From the NCBI RefSeq assembly GCF_001866645.1, contig NZ_MLYP01000063.1, forward strand, positions 1 to 43,052: 43,052 nucleotides of DNA. The letters run 5' to 3'. Below, in pieces: positions 1 through 7,143 of the stretch. A model generated the notes under the pieces. That model made no database searches. It was not told the origin of the DNA and saw only the letters and a list, made by a program, of their open reading frames with translations. This stretch comes from Streptomyces colonosanans (GTDB taxonomy: Bacteria; Actinomycetota; Actinomycetes; Streptomycetales; Streptomycetaceae). The translations under genes were made by a program, and so were the position numbers. Each line of letters begins with the position of its first letter. Within the stretch, counting starts at the first letter, position 1.

Positions 1-257
1 CTGTTCTTCCGGTGGACACCAAGTGGCCTGTTTCTCCGGCGGACAGCAAGTGGGCGGTTCAGGCGGACACCAAGTGGCCTGTCTCTCCGGTGGACACCAA
101 GTGGCCTGTTCTTCCGGCGGACACCAAGTGGCCTGTTTCTCCGGCGGACAGCAAGTGGGCGGTTCAGGCGGACACCAAGTGGCCTGTCTCTCCGGCGGAC
201 ACCAAGTGGCCGACGGGGAACGCCTCCACGGCATCGGCAGACGAAGCCTGGAGCTGA
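1..257 (+). CDS. Lys-Trp repeat protein, 3' end only
   Basis: The reading frame is open to the left edge, so this is the C-terminal part of a longer protein; the GTG at 12 is in frame but lies inside a repeat. At least eight copies of a short unit, D-T/S-K-W-P/A-V-S/L/Q-P-A/V, lie back to back and are followed by a short non-repeated tail rich in Thr, Ala and Ser that ends in AWS. This frame has mostly G or C at third positions, whereas the alternative open frame does not, so this one is coding. The stop is one base before the GTG of the next gene, suggesting an operon and coupled translation. No catalytic fold can be present in this part. It could be a repeated-core precursor of a modified peptide or a structural low-complexity protein. 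I recognise no family. Confidence 0.6.
   Translation, partial: VLPVDTKWPVSPADSKWAVQADTKWPVSPVDTKWPVLPADTKWPVSPADSKWAVQADTKWPVSPADTKWPTGNASTASADEAWS
15..211 (+). repeat. Nested tandem repeat, 105-base higher-order period
   Basis: The basic unit is about 27 bases (nine residues) and one in four units is 24 bases. Four units (9+8+9+9 residues) form a 105-base super-repeat, seen once from 15 to 119 and again from 120 until the match breaks at about 212. The two super-repeats are nearly identical at the base level, which points to recent duplication or ongoing homogenisation. The array continues to the left edge, so its full length is unknown. Confidence 0.85.
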
Positions 258-258
258 C

Positions 259-594
259 GTGACCATTCCACCCGACGACCGCTCGTTCCGGCGCGAGATG
301 GCCACTGCCTATCGCTCCGGCTGGCACTTCATCGACCTGGCCACCGCGGTACCCCACAGCGGTGACTCGTTGATGGTGACCGTGTTCGGGGAGCCCGTCG
401 TGGTCACCCGTGACGAGGACGAGGACGTGCGGGCGTACCGGCTTCAGCGGCGGCCTCGGGGGGCGCCGCAGCCCGTACGGTGCGCCATACGGTACGGAAT
501 GATCTTTGTGAACCTGGACCAGCGCGACCACCGGCTGGCGCAACCGGACAGTCCGGAAGTGGGGACCGTTTCAGCTGCCCCCCGCAGTGCCTGA
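259..594 (+). CDS. Small Rieske-like protein without iron-sulfur ligands
   Basis: The 111-residue protein starts at GTG 259, one base after the stop of the repeat gene. Residues 18-60 follow the start of a ring-hydroxylating oxygenase alpha subunit: GWHFIDLATA, then a GEPVVVTRDEDEDVRAY stretch. Where a Rieske domain has C-x-H-R-G, this protein has QRRPRG. It then jumps directly to YGMIFVNLD, a segment that in the family lies well downstream of the second C-x2-H motif. Both cluster-binding motifs are thus missing, one by substitution and one by an internal deletion of several dozen residues. The frame is intact and ends just before a strong terminator. It is either a degraded oxygenase or a shortened protein kept for a non-redox role beside the repeat protein. 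Rieske ancestry is inferred by eye. Confidence 0.65.
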   Translation: MTIPPDDRSFRREMATAYRSGWHFIDLATAVPHSGDSLMVTVFGEPVVVTRDEDEDVRAYRLQRRPRGAPQPVRCAIRYGMIFVNLDQRDHRLAQPDSPEVGTVSAAPRSA

Positions 595-638
595 CGCGAT
601 TCCCCCGTCGCAAAAGATCGCTCAGGTACTTCCCCCCG

Positions 639-677
639 CAGCGGCGTCACCGTGACCTGAACACGGTGACGCCGCTG
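639..677 (+). terminator. Stem-loop terminator after the repeat/Rieske-like operon
   Basis: The arms at 639-654 and 662-677 pair perfectly over 16 bases around a 7-base loop (ACCTGAA). It lies 45 bases after the stop of the Rieske-like gene. Streptomyces terminators often lack a U tract, as here. Confidence 0.8.
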
Positions 678-1074
678 TCGTTTTGCCGGAGAGCTCCGGA
701 TATCGCCGGACGTGATGGTGGCTGGAATCAGTCGCTCTCCGTGCTCGGCCGAGGAGCTCGGTCACCGTCCGTGACCGGCCCGCCCCGACCCCCGCCTGCA
801 GTGCCCGGCCTGGTGTCGTTCCGCCTCAGTGCCCCGGCCCGGGGCTGCGCGGACCCGTGTGCGTCCCCGGCATCGTCCGACGCCGTCACCGCATCCGGCG
901 GATCGCGACCCGCGCCCGGCCAGGATGACGCGCGGGCCGCCGTCCGGATGGGAGGCCGTGCGCGCAGGTGCTGCTTCCTGCCGGATCCCGAGGTGCGAGG
1001 CGTCGGGTACGCCCGCGTCCATGGAGTACGTGGCCAGGGTGGGGAACCCGGCCGCCCTCCCTCCCGTTCGCTGC
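678..1074. other. Intergenic region upstream of clpB
   Basis: I see no credible gene here; open frames on both strands lack the local codon pattern and start sites. A 7-base inverted repeat, CGGTCAC at 759-765 and GTGACCG at 771-777, could be a protein site or a weak hairpin. The region ends at the HspR operator. Confidence 0.5.
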
Positions 1075-1095
1075 CTTGAGTGGAATAGACTCAAC
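1075..1095 (+). promoter_or_regulatory. HAIR element, HspR operator of clpB
   Basis: CTTGAGT at 1075-1081, a 7-base spacer, then ACTCAAC at 1089-1095. The HspR-associated inverted repeat consensus is CTTGAGT-N7-ACTCAAG, so only the last base differs. It is 75 bases upstream of the clpB start. HspR represses dnaK and clpB operons in Streptomyces, so this gene should be heat-induced through HspR release. Confidence 0.9.
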
Positions 1096-1170
1096 TTTGT
1101 GTACGTTGCTCTCGTCACAGTGTGGATGTAGACGGCTGAGTGCGGCCGAGACAAGGAGGAGAACGCGAAC

Positions 1171-3804
1171 GTGGACGCCGAGCTGACCAACAGGAGCCGG
1201 GAAGCGATCAACGCGGCAAGCAATCGTGCCGTGTCCGAGGGCCACCCGGACCTCACCCCCGCCCACCTGCTCCTCGCGCTGCTCGAGGGGCAGGACAACG
1301 AGAACATCATCGACCTGCTGGCCGCCGTGGACGCTGACCAGGCCTCCGTGCGCGGCGGCACCGAACGCGTGCTGGCCGGTCTGCCGAGCGTGACCGGCTC
1401 GACCGTCGCGCCGCCCCAGCCCAACCGCGAGCTGCTCGCCGTGATCGCCGAAGCGAGCAAGCGCGCCAAGGAACTCGGCGACGACTACCTCTCCACCGAG
1501 CACCTGCTCATCGGCATCGCCGCGAAGGGCGGCGCCGCGGGCGACGTACTCTCCCAGCAGGGGGCCGACGCCAAGAAGCTGTCGGACGCATTTCAGAAGA
1601 ACAGGGGAGGACGCCGGGTGACGACCCCGGATCCCGAGGGCCAGTACAAGGCGCTCGAGAAGTTCGGTACCGACTTCACCGCCGCCGCACGCGACGGCAA
1701 GCTCGACCCGGTCATCGGCCGGGACCACGAGATCCGCCGCGTCGTCCAGGTGCTGTCCCGCCGTACGAAGAACAACCCGGTCCTCATCGGTGAGCCCGGC
1801 GTCGGCAAGACCGCCGTCGTCGAGGGGCTCGCCCAGCGGATCGTGAAGGGCGACGTGCCCGAGTCCCTCAGGAACAAGCGGCTGGTCGCGCTCGACCTGG
1901 GCGCCATGGTCGCGGGCGCCAAGTATCGCGGTGAGTTCGAGGAGCGCCTGAAGACCGTCCTGGCTGAGATCAAGGACTCCGACGGCCAGATCATCACCTT
2001 CATCGACGAGCTGCACACCGTCGTGGGCGCCGGCGCCGGAGGCGACTCCGCCATGGACGCCGGCAACATGCTCAAGCCGATGCTGGCCCGCGGCGAGCTG
2101 CGCATGGTCGGTGCCACGACCCTCGACGAGTACCGCGAGCGGATCGAGAAGGACCCGGCCCTGGAGCGGCGCTTCCAGCAGGTGCTGGTCGCCGAGCCGA
2201 CCGTCGAGGACACCATCGCGATCCTGCGCGGGCTCAAGGGCCGGTACGAGGCCCACCACAAGGTCCAGATCGCGGACAGCGCGTTGGTGGCCGCGGCCAC
2301 CCTCTCAGACCGTTACATCACCTCCCGCTTCCTCCCCGACAAGGCCATCGACCTGGTCGACGAGGCGGCCTCGCGACTGCGGATGGAGATCGACTCGTCC
2401 CCGGTCGAGATCGACGAGCTCCAGCGCGCCGTCGACCGGCTGAAGATGGAGGAGCTGGCGCTCAGCAAGGAGACCGACCAGGCCTCCAAGGAGCGCCTGG
2501 AGAAGCTGCGCCGCGACCTCGCCGACAAGGAGGAGGAGCTGCGGGGTCTGACCGCCCGCTGGGAGAAGGAGAAGCAGTCCCTCAACCGCGTCGGTGAGCT
2601 GAAGGAGAGGCTCGACGACCTGCGCGGACAGGCCGAGCGTGCCCAGCGCGACGGGGACTTCGACACCGCGTCCAAGCTGCTGTACGGCGAGATCCCCTCC
2701 GTCGAGAAGGAGCTGGAGGCCGCCTCTCAGGCCGAGGAGGAGGCGTCCGAGGACACGATGGTCAAGGACGAGGTCGGCTCCGACGACATCGCGGACGTCG
2801 TCGGTTCCTGGACCGGCATCCCCGCCGGACGCCTCCTGGAGGGCGAGACGCAGAAGCTGCTGCGCATGGAGGAGGAGCTCGGCAAGCGGCTCATCGGCCA
2901 GGCCGAGGCCGTACGCGCGGTGTCGGACGCCGTGCGCCGCAGCCGCGCCGGGATCGCCGACCCGGACCGCCCGACCGGCTCGTTCCTCTTCCTCGGCCCC
3001 ACCGGTGTCGGCAAGACCGAACTGGCCAAGGCGCTCGCCGACTTCCTCTTCGACGACGAGCGGGCGATGGTCCGCATCGACATGTCGGAGTACAGCGAGA
3101 AGCACAGCGTCGCCCGGCTGGTCGGCGCCCCGCCCGGATACGTCGGCTACGAGGAGGGCGGCCAGCTCACCGAGGCGGTGCGCCGGCGCCCCTACAGCGT
3201 GGTTCTGCTCGACGAGGTCGAGAAGGCGCATCCGGAGGTCTTCGACATCCTGCTCCAGGTGCTGGACGACGGCCGGCTGACGGACGGCCAGGGGCGGACG
3301 GTCGACTTCCGCAACACCATCCTGATCCTCACCTCGAACCTGGGCAGCCAGTTCCTGGTCGATCCGGTCACCAGCGCCGCGGAGAAGAAGGAGCAGGTGC
3401 TGGAGGTCGTACGGGCTTCCTTCAAGCCGGAGTTCCTCAACCGGCTCGACGACCTGGTGGTCTTCTCGGCACTGGAGAAGGACGAACTCCAGCGGATCGC
3501 CCGGCTCCAGATCGACCGGCTCGCACGGCGCCTGGCCGAGCGGCGACTGACCCTGGAGATCACGCCCGAGGCCCTGGCCTGGCTCGCGGACGAGGGCAAC
3601 GACCCGGCATACGGCGCCCGCCCGCTGCGCCGTCTCGTCCAGACCGCCATCGGCGACCGCCTCGCCAAGGAGATCCTGGGCGGGGAGATCAAGGACGGCG
3701 ACACGGTCCGGGTGGACGCTCCCCCGGTCTCGGCTTCGCTCGACCGGGGGCACGCCCATGGCGACGGTCTGATCGTGGGCCGGGCGACCGGCAAGACGCT
3801 GTAG
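1171..3804 (+). CDS. clpB: ClpB, ATP-dependent disaggregase
   Basis: ClpB is a hexameric AAA+ chaperone that threads aggregated proteins through its pore, working with DnaK in the cytosol. The 877-residue product has Clp_N repeats at about 1-145, a first AAA domain with Walker A GEPGVGKT at 207-214 and Walker B ending in FIDE at 277-280, a long charged coiled-coil middle domain at about 405-530, and a second AAA domain with Walker A GPTGVGKT at 609-616. The long middle domain identifies ClpB rather than ClpA or ClpC. The start is GTG 1171, with AAGGAGGA at 1153-1160. It is transcribed alone, from behind the HspR operator to the hairpin at 3830. The C-terminal 25 residues or so are an extra low-complexity tail. 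Streptomyces usually carry a second ClpB elsewhere. Confidence 0.98.
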   Translation: MDAELTNRSREAINAASNRAVSEGHPDLTPAHLLLALLEGQDNENIIDLLAAVDADQASVRGGTERVLAGLPSVTGSTVAPPQPNRELLAVIAEASKRAKELGDDYLSTEHLLIGIAAKGGAAGDVLSQQGADAKKLSDAFQKNRGGRRVTTPDPEGQYKALEKFGTDFTAAARDGKLDPVIGRDHEIRRVVQVLSRRTKNNPVLIGEPGVGKTAVVEGLAQRIVKGDVPESLRNKRLVALDLGAMVAGAKYRGEFEERLKTVLAEIKDSDGQIITFIDELHTVVGAGAGGDSAMDAGNMLKPMLARGELRMVGATTLDEYRERIEKDPALERRFQQVLVAEPTVEDTIAILRGLKGRYEAHHKVQIADSALVAAATLSDRYITSRFLPDKAIDLVDEAASRLRMEIDSSPVEIDELQRAVDRLKMEELALSKETDQASKERLEKLRRDLADKEEELRGLTARWEKEKQSLNRVGELKERLDDLRGQAERAQRDGDFDTASKLLYGEIPSVEKELEAASQAEEEASEDTMVKDEVGSDDIADVVGSWTGIPAGRLLEGETQKLLRMEEELGKRLIGQAEAVRAVSDAVRRSRAGIADPDRPTGSFLFLGPTGVGKTELAKALADFLFDDERAMVRIDMSEYSEKHSVARLVGAPPGYVGYEEGGQLTEAVRRRPYSVVLLDEVEKAHPEVFDILLQVLDDGRLTDGQGRTVDFRNTILILTSNLGSQFLVDPVTSAAEKKEQVLEVVRASFKPEFLNRLDDLVVFSALEKDELQRIARLQIDRLARRLAERRLTLEITPEALAWLADEGNDPAYGARPLRRLVQTAIGDRLAKEILGGEIKDGDTVRVDAPPVSASLDRGHAHGDGLIVGRATGKTL

Positions 3805-3829
3805 GGAACACCGGTCACCGCTCCCGTAC

Positions 3830-3860
3830 GGCCCCTTCCCCGGTCACCGGGGAAGGGGCC
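3830..3860 (+). terminator. clpB terminator
   Basis: A perfect 14-base stem (3830-3843 with 3847-3860) closes on a 3-base loop 26 bases after the clpB stop. Confidence 0.85.
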
Positions 3861-3958
3861 GGGGCTTTCCGGCCGGTTTTCGGCAGCGGGGCACCGGACA
3901 CCGGCCCGAGTACGGTCCGAGTACGGACGCTGGGGTACCCGGAGCACGTCCGCCCAGG

Positions 3959-3999
3959 TGACCGGTTCGTGTCAGCCGAGGGCTGACACGAACCGGTCA
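3959..3999. repeat. 19-bp perfect inverted repeat upstream of the YbjN gene
   Basis: The arms 3959-3977 and 3981-3999 are perfectly complementary with a 3-base loop (GAG). The element is 65 bases before the YbjN start and 99 bases after the clpB terminator. It could be a second terminator, a structure in the YbjN leader, or a repeated element. Perfect 19-base pairing is more than a terminator needs. Confidence 0.85.
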
Positions 4000-4063
4000 G
4001 GGCTTGCCACCCCCCTCCCCGGATGAGGGAGGATGGCGGAATCCGTACGAAGGGAAGAACACG

Positions 4064-4594
4064 GTGAGCATCGACCCGTCCTCGATTCCGAATTTCGGGG
4101 GTCAGCCCGAACCGCAGCCGCAAGGACCGGCGGGCCCCGTGGTTCCGGATCAGGACCTCGTGAAGCAGCTCCTGGACCAGATGGAGCTCAAGCACCTCGT
4201 CGACGAAGAGGGTGACCTCGTCGCGCCGTGGGAGGAGTTCCGTACGTACTTCATGTTCCGCGGCGAGGGCGAGCAGCAGGTCTTCTCGGTGCGGACGTTC
4301 TACGACCGGCCGCACAAGATCGACGAGAAACCGCAGCTGCTGGAGTCCATCGACGACTGGAACCGGCGCACCCTGTGGCCCAAGGTCTACAGCCACACGC
4401 ACGACGACGGCACCGTCCGCCTCATCGGCGAGGCGCAGATGCTGGTCGGCACCGGCGTCAGCCTGGAGCACTTCGTCTCGTCGACCGTCAGCTGGGTGCG
4501 GGCCGCCATCGAGTTCGACCGGTGGCTCGTCGAGCAGCTCGGCCTCGCGGAGGATGTCGACGACACGGACAAGCCCGAGGCCGACGGAGAGTAA
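4064..4594 (+). CDS. YbjN domain-containing protein
   Basis: This is a 176-residue cytosolic protein with a Pro/Gln-rich N terminus (about 1-28) and then one YbjN-type domain, recognised by its alternating pattern of LVDEEGDLV, FRTYFMFRGEGEQQVFSVRTFY and a C-terminal helical segment containing FDRWLVEQL. The family has a fold like type III secretion chaperones and its members are thought to be stress or sensory regulators; the function here is unknown. The GTG start at 4064 is chosen because AAGGGAAG lies a few bases upstream; an in-frame ATG at 4004 would place the start inside the upstream leader. The gene is probably monocistronic, facing the aminotransferase gene. Confidence 0.85.
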   Translation: MSIDPSSIPNFGGQPEPQPQGPAGPVVPDQDLVKQLLDQMELKHLVDEEGDLVAPWEEFRTYFMFRGEGEQQVFSVRTFYDRPHKIDEKPQLLESIDDWNRRTLWPKVYSHTHDDGTVRLIGEAQMLVGTGVSLEHFVSSTVSWVRAAIEFDRWLVEQLGLAEDVDDTDKPEADGE

Positions 4595-4703
4595 CGCCGG
4601 CCGGTGCCCCGGCGGGCGGCGTTCGCCGAACGGGCGACCGTTGCCTGCCGGGACACCAGAGGGGCGGACGGACCAGGACCACCAGATACGCCCCATAGAT
4701 CAA

Positions 4704-4759
4704 TGAGAGCCCGGTCAGGGAGCACGCCACCACGGCGGCGTGCCGCTGCCGGGCTCTCA
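4704..4759. terminator. Nested stem-loop between convergent genes
   Basis: An outer 11-base stem (TGAGAGCCCGG at 4704-4714 with 4749-4759) encloses an inner 7-base stem (GCACGCC at 4722-4728 with 4737-4743). It lies between the YbjN gene and the convergent aminotransferase gene and would fold on both strands, so it is a likely bidirectional terminator. The rest of 4595-4870 shows no gene. Confidence 0.6.
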
Positions 4760-4870
4760 CACATAGCCGGCCCAGCCGAGCGCAGCGAGCGTGACGTTTG
4801 TCCACAGCCTGTGGGTGGCGTCGCGCCCTCGCCTGCGCCACACCTCGTGTGCGGCCGCGGTTCGCCTTCG

Positions 4871-6070
4871 TCAGCCCGCGGACGCCTTGAGCCGCCGGAC
4901 GGCCTCCTCCAGGACCTCGGTGCGCTTGCAGAAGGCGAAGCGGACGAAGGGGGCGCCCGTCTCGCGGTGGTCGTAGAAGACCGCGTTCGGGATGGCGACG
5001 ACGCCCGCGCGCTCCGGCAGGGCACGGCAGAAGGCGAAGCCGTCACTCTCGCCGAGGGGACGGATGTCGGTGGTGATGAAATACGTGCCCGCGGGCCGGA
5101 ACACCTCGAAACCGGCCTCGGCGAGCCCCGACGCCAGCAGGTCCCGCTTGGCGCGCAGATCCGCCCGCAGCGCCTCGAAGTAGGTGTCCGGAAGCGCGAG
5201 CGCCTCGGCGACGGCGTACTGGAACGGCCCGGACGACACGTAGGTCAGGAACTGCTTGGCCGAGCGCACCGCGGCGACGAGCTCGGGCGCGGCCGTCACC
5301 CAGCCGACCTTCCATCCCGTGAACGAGAACGTCTTCCCGGCCGAGCCGATGGTGACCGTCCGCTCGCGCATCCCGGGGAAGGTCGCCAGCGGCAGGTGCT
5401 CGGCGTCGTCGAAGACCAGGTGCTCGTACACCTCGTCGGTGACGACGAGCAGATCGCGCTCGACGGCGAGGTCGGCGATCGCGCGCAGCTCATCCGGGGT
5501 GAGCACGGTTCCGGTCGGGTTGTGCGGGGTGTTGATCAGCAGCAGCCGGGTGCGGTCGGTGACGGCGTCCCGCAGCTCGTCGAGGTCCAGCCGGAAGCCG
5601 GCGTTCTCCCCGTGCTGCGGCCGCAGGGTGACCGGCACACGCCGGCCGCCGGCCATCGCGATGCAGGCGGCGTACGAGTCGTAGTACGGCTCCAGGGCGA
5701 TCACCTCGTCGCCGGGTTCGACGAGAGCCAGCAGGGTCGCGGCGATCGCCTCGGTCGCGCCCGCGGTGACCAGCACCTCGGTGTCGGGGTCGTGGCGGAG
5801 CCCGTACCGCCGCTGCTGGTGCGCGGCGACGGCCGTGCGCAGCTCGGGGACGCCGGGGCCCGGCGGGTACTGGTTGCCGAGTCCGTCGCGGAGCGCCCGG
5901 ACGGCGGCCTCGCGGATCTCTTCCGGGCCGTCGGTGTCGGGGAATCCCTGCCCGAGGTTGATGGACTTGGTGCTCAGGGCGAGGGCCGACATCTCGGCGA
6001 AGATCGTCGTCCCGAACTCGGCGAGCCGGCGGTTGAGGAGGGGGCGCGCGCTGGAGGTCATGACCGCCAT
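4871..6070 (-). CDS. Class I/II PLP aminotransferase (methionine/kynurenine aminotransferase type)
   Basis: The 399-residue enzyme is a fold-type I PLP transaminase. SAGKTFSFTGWKVGW contains the cofactor lysine, K246; the NTPHNPTG motif and DEVYEHLVFD also match. INLGQGFPDTDGPEEI at the N terminus and the overall pattern fit the kynurenine aminotransferase / cysteine-S-conjugate beta-lyase / YbdL methionine aminotransferase group, so the likely substrates are Met, aromatic amino acids or kynurenine; the sequence alone does not decide. ATG at 6070 is used, and ATG at 6061 is equally possible because neither has a clear ribosome binding site. It is transcribed alone, convergent with the YbjN gene and divergent from the Cys-rich membrane protein. 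A kynurenine pathway occurs 10 kb away, which makes a link conceivable but unproven. Confidence 0.9.
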   Translation of the reverse strand: MAVMTSSARPLLNRRLAEFGTTIFAEMSALALSTKSINLGQGFPDTDGPEEIREAAVRALRDGLGNQYPPGPGVPELRTAVAAHQQRRYGLRHDPDTEVLVTAGATEAIAATLLALVEPGDEVIALEPYYDSYAACIAMAGGRRVPVTLRPQHGENAGFRLDLDELRDAVTDRTRLLLINTPHNPTGTVLTPDELRAIADLAVERDLLVVTDEVYEHLVFDDAEHLPLATFPGMRERTVTIGSAGKTFSFTGWKVGWVTAAPELVAAVRSAKQFLTYVSSGPFQYAVAEALALPDTYFEALRADLRAKRDLLASGLAEAGFEVFRPAGTYFITTDIRPLGESDGFAFCRALPERAGVVAIPNAVFYDHRETGAPFVRFAFCKRTEVLEEAVRRLKASAG

Positions 6071-6118
6071 CCTGCGCCCAAGCTCTGGACTTCCTCAACT
6101 CTGCTTTGGCGGTGGGGA

Positions 6119-6136
6119 CACGGGGCATTCCCCGTG
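6119..6136. repeat. Short inverted repeat in divergent intergenic region
   Basis: CACGGGG at 6119-6125 and CCCCGTG at 6130-6136 are separated by 4 bases. The element lies between the divergent aminotransferase and membrane-protein genes, so it may be an operator or a short leader hairpin. Confidence 0.4.
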
Positions 6137-6245
6137 CACGCGAGAACAGCGGGAACGGCAAGAGCCAGCGACAGGCAAGAACAGCCAAGGACTGGAGAGC
6201 GGCCCGGTGGGCCGCTTCGGGGGAATGGAAAGGGGGGACGACGTC

Positions 6246-6620
6246 GTGATCATCGGTATCGGTCTGACGATCGTCGGCATCGTGGTGGTGGTGCTCCTGG
6301 TGGCCGCGGTCCGCAGGTCCAAGAAGGCGGCGAGGCGGCAGGTCGGCCTCAGGACGTCGGCGCGACGGCCCGCGCGGGGCGGGAGCAGCGTGCGCGGCGG
6401 CAGTAGTGGTGGCGGTGGCGCCAGCTGGTGGGCCGGGTCCGACAGCGGTTCGTCATCGGGCGATTCGTCATCGGGCGATTCGTCATCGGGCGGGCATCAC
6501 CCGGGCGGGCACTCGGGTGGCCACCACTCCTGCGGCGGAGGCCACTCGTGCGGTGGGGGGCACTCGTGCGGTGGCGGGTCGTCCTGTGGTGGAGGGTCGT
6601 CCTGCGGCGGAGGCAGCTGA
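6246..6620 (+). CDS. Small membrane protein with Gly/Ser/His/Cys-rich tail
   Basis: The protein has about 124 residues. Residues 1-22 form one hydrophobic helix (IIGIGLTIVGIVVVVLLVAAV), followed by a basic stretch RRSKKAARR that favours a cytosolic C terminus. The rest is low complexity: Gly/Ser with three GDSSS units, then GGHHPGGHSGGHHS and five CGGG units preceded by HS or SS. Five Cys and many His in this spacing could bind metal ions or be lipid- or thiol-modified; this is inference. GTG 6246 is preferred because a purine-rich AAGGGGGG run sits about 8 bases upstream; ATG 6225 would add seven residues. It resembles the repeat tails of some actinobacterial TIGR04222-type membrane proteins, but the conserved N-terminal domain of those is absent. 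Function unknown. Confidence 0.75.
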   Translation: MIIGIGLTIVGIVVVVLLVAAVRRSKKAARRQVGLRTSARRPARGGSSVRGGSSGGGGASWWAGSDSGSSSGDSSSGDSSSGGHHPGGHSGGHHSCGGGHSCGGGHSCGGGSSCGGGSSCGGGS

Positions 6621-6679
6621 CACGAGGAGCCCGTGCTCCACGGGGACACGAGCCCCGGGTGATGCCCGACGTCTGACAC

Positions 6680-6718
6680 CGAGTGCCCGCCGGAGAGAGA
6701 TTCCGGCGGGCACTCGGC
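6680..6718 (+). terminator. Terminator after the Cys-rich membrane protein gene
   Basis: A perfect 16-base stem (6680-6695 with 6703-6718) with a 7-base loop begins 60 bases after the stop. Confidence 0.85.
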
Positions 6719-7143
6719 GTATGAGCCGACCTCGGTACGCCGGTCATCGGCCCGACGAGTCCTTCGTTCGGCGGAGCGCCAGGGCGCTCGCCGACGGCGC
6801 TGTGCGCCGGTCGTGCGCCCGAAATACCGCCGGCGAGGGGCGTGCGACGCCCATGCTCAATGCGCCTAGCGCACACCGCAGTTGAACAATTGCGCTGTAG
6901 AGCCCTCGGTGGGATGGAAACCCTACGAACTTGGGTAAAAACGCTGTGGCGGCACCGCAGTTCGTGATTCCCTCTCACTCACCAACGCAGCCCCCGGTCA
7001 CCCCGCGGCCACCAGCGCCGCTGCATCCTTCCGGACCGGGCCCACCCGGACGTCCTGCCTGGCCGGCCGAGTCGGCCGACCCCCGGTGACCGGCCGGGGT
7101 GCGCCGAACCCCCTCCCCCTGTGTGCGCTAGCGGAGCCGATCC
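6719..7143. other. Intergenic region with direct repeats
   Basis: I find no supported gene. The stretch 6860-6970 is less GC-rich than its surroundings and holds a 10-base direct repeat CACCGCAGTT (6874-6883 and 6953-6962) and the related words GCGCTGT and ACGCTGT between them. This may be the promoter area of the DUF2617 gene, with a leader of up to 200 bases. From about 7060 to 7110 there are GC-rich inverted repeats. Confidence 0.4.

Noticed and set aside
1..257. CRISPR array or similar spacer-repeat structure
   Set aside because: The repeats are contiguous with no unique spacers, are coding in one frame, and vary by base substitutions in codon positions.
886..2259. Long minus-strand open frame of about 457 residues over clpB
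   Set aside because: It is antisense to a strongly supported gene and has no domain pattern; very high GC gives open antisense frames.
4704..4759. tRNA or tmRNA-like fold
   Set aside because: The nested stem lacks D and T arms and an anticodon loop, and fits a bidirectional terminator better.
4604..6406. 600-residue plus-strand open frame across the aminotransferase gene
   Set aside because: It is the antisense of the aminotransferase coding sequence, with Arg/Gly-rich low-complexity translation and no domain.
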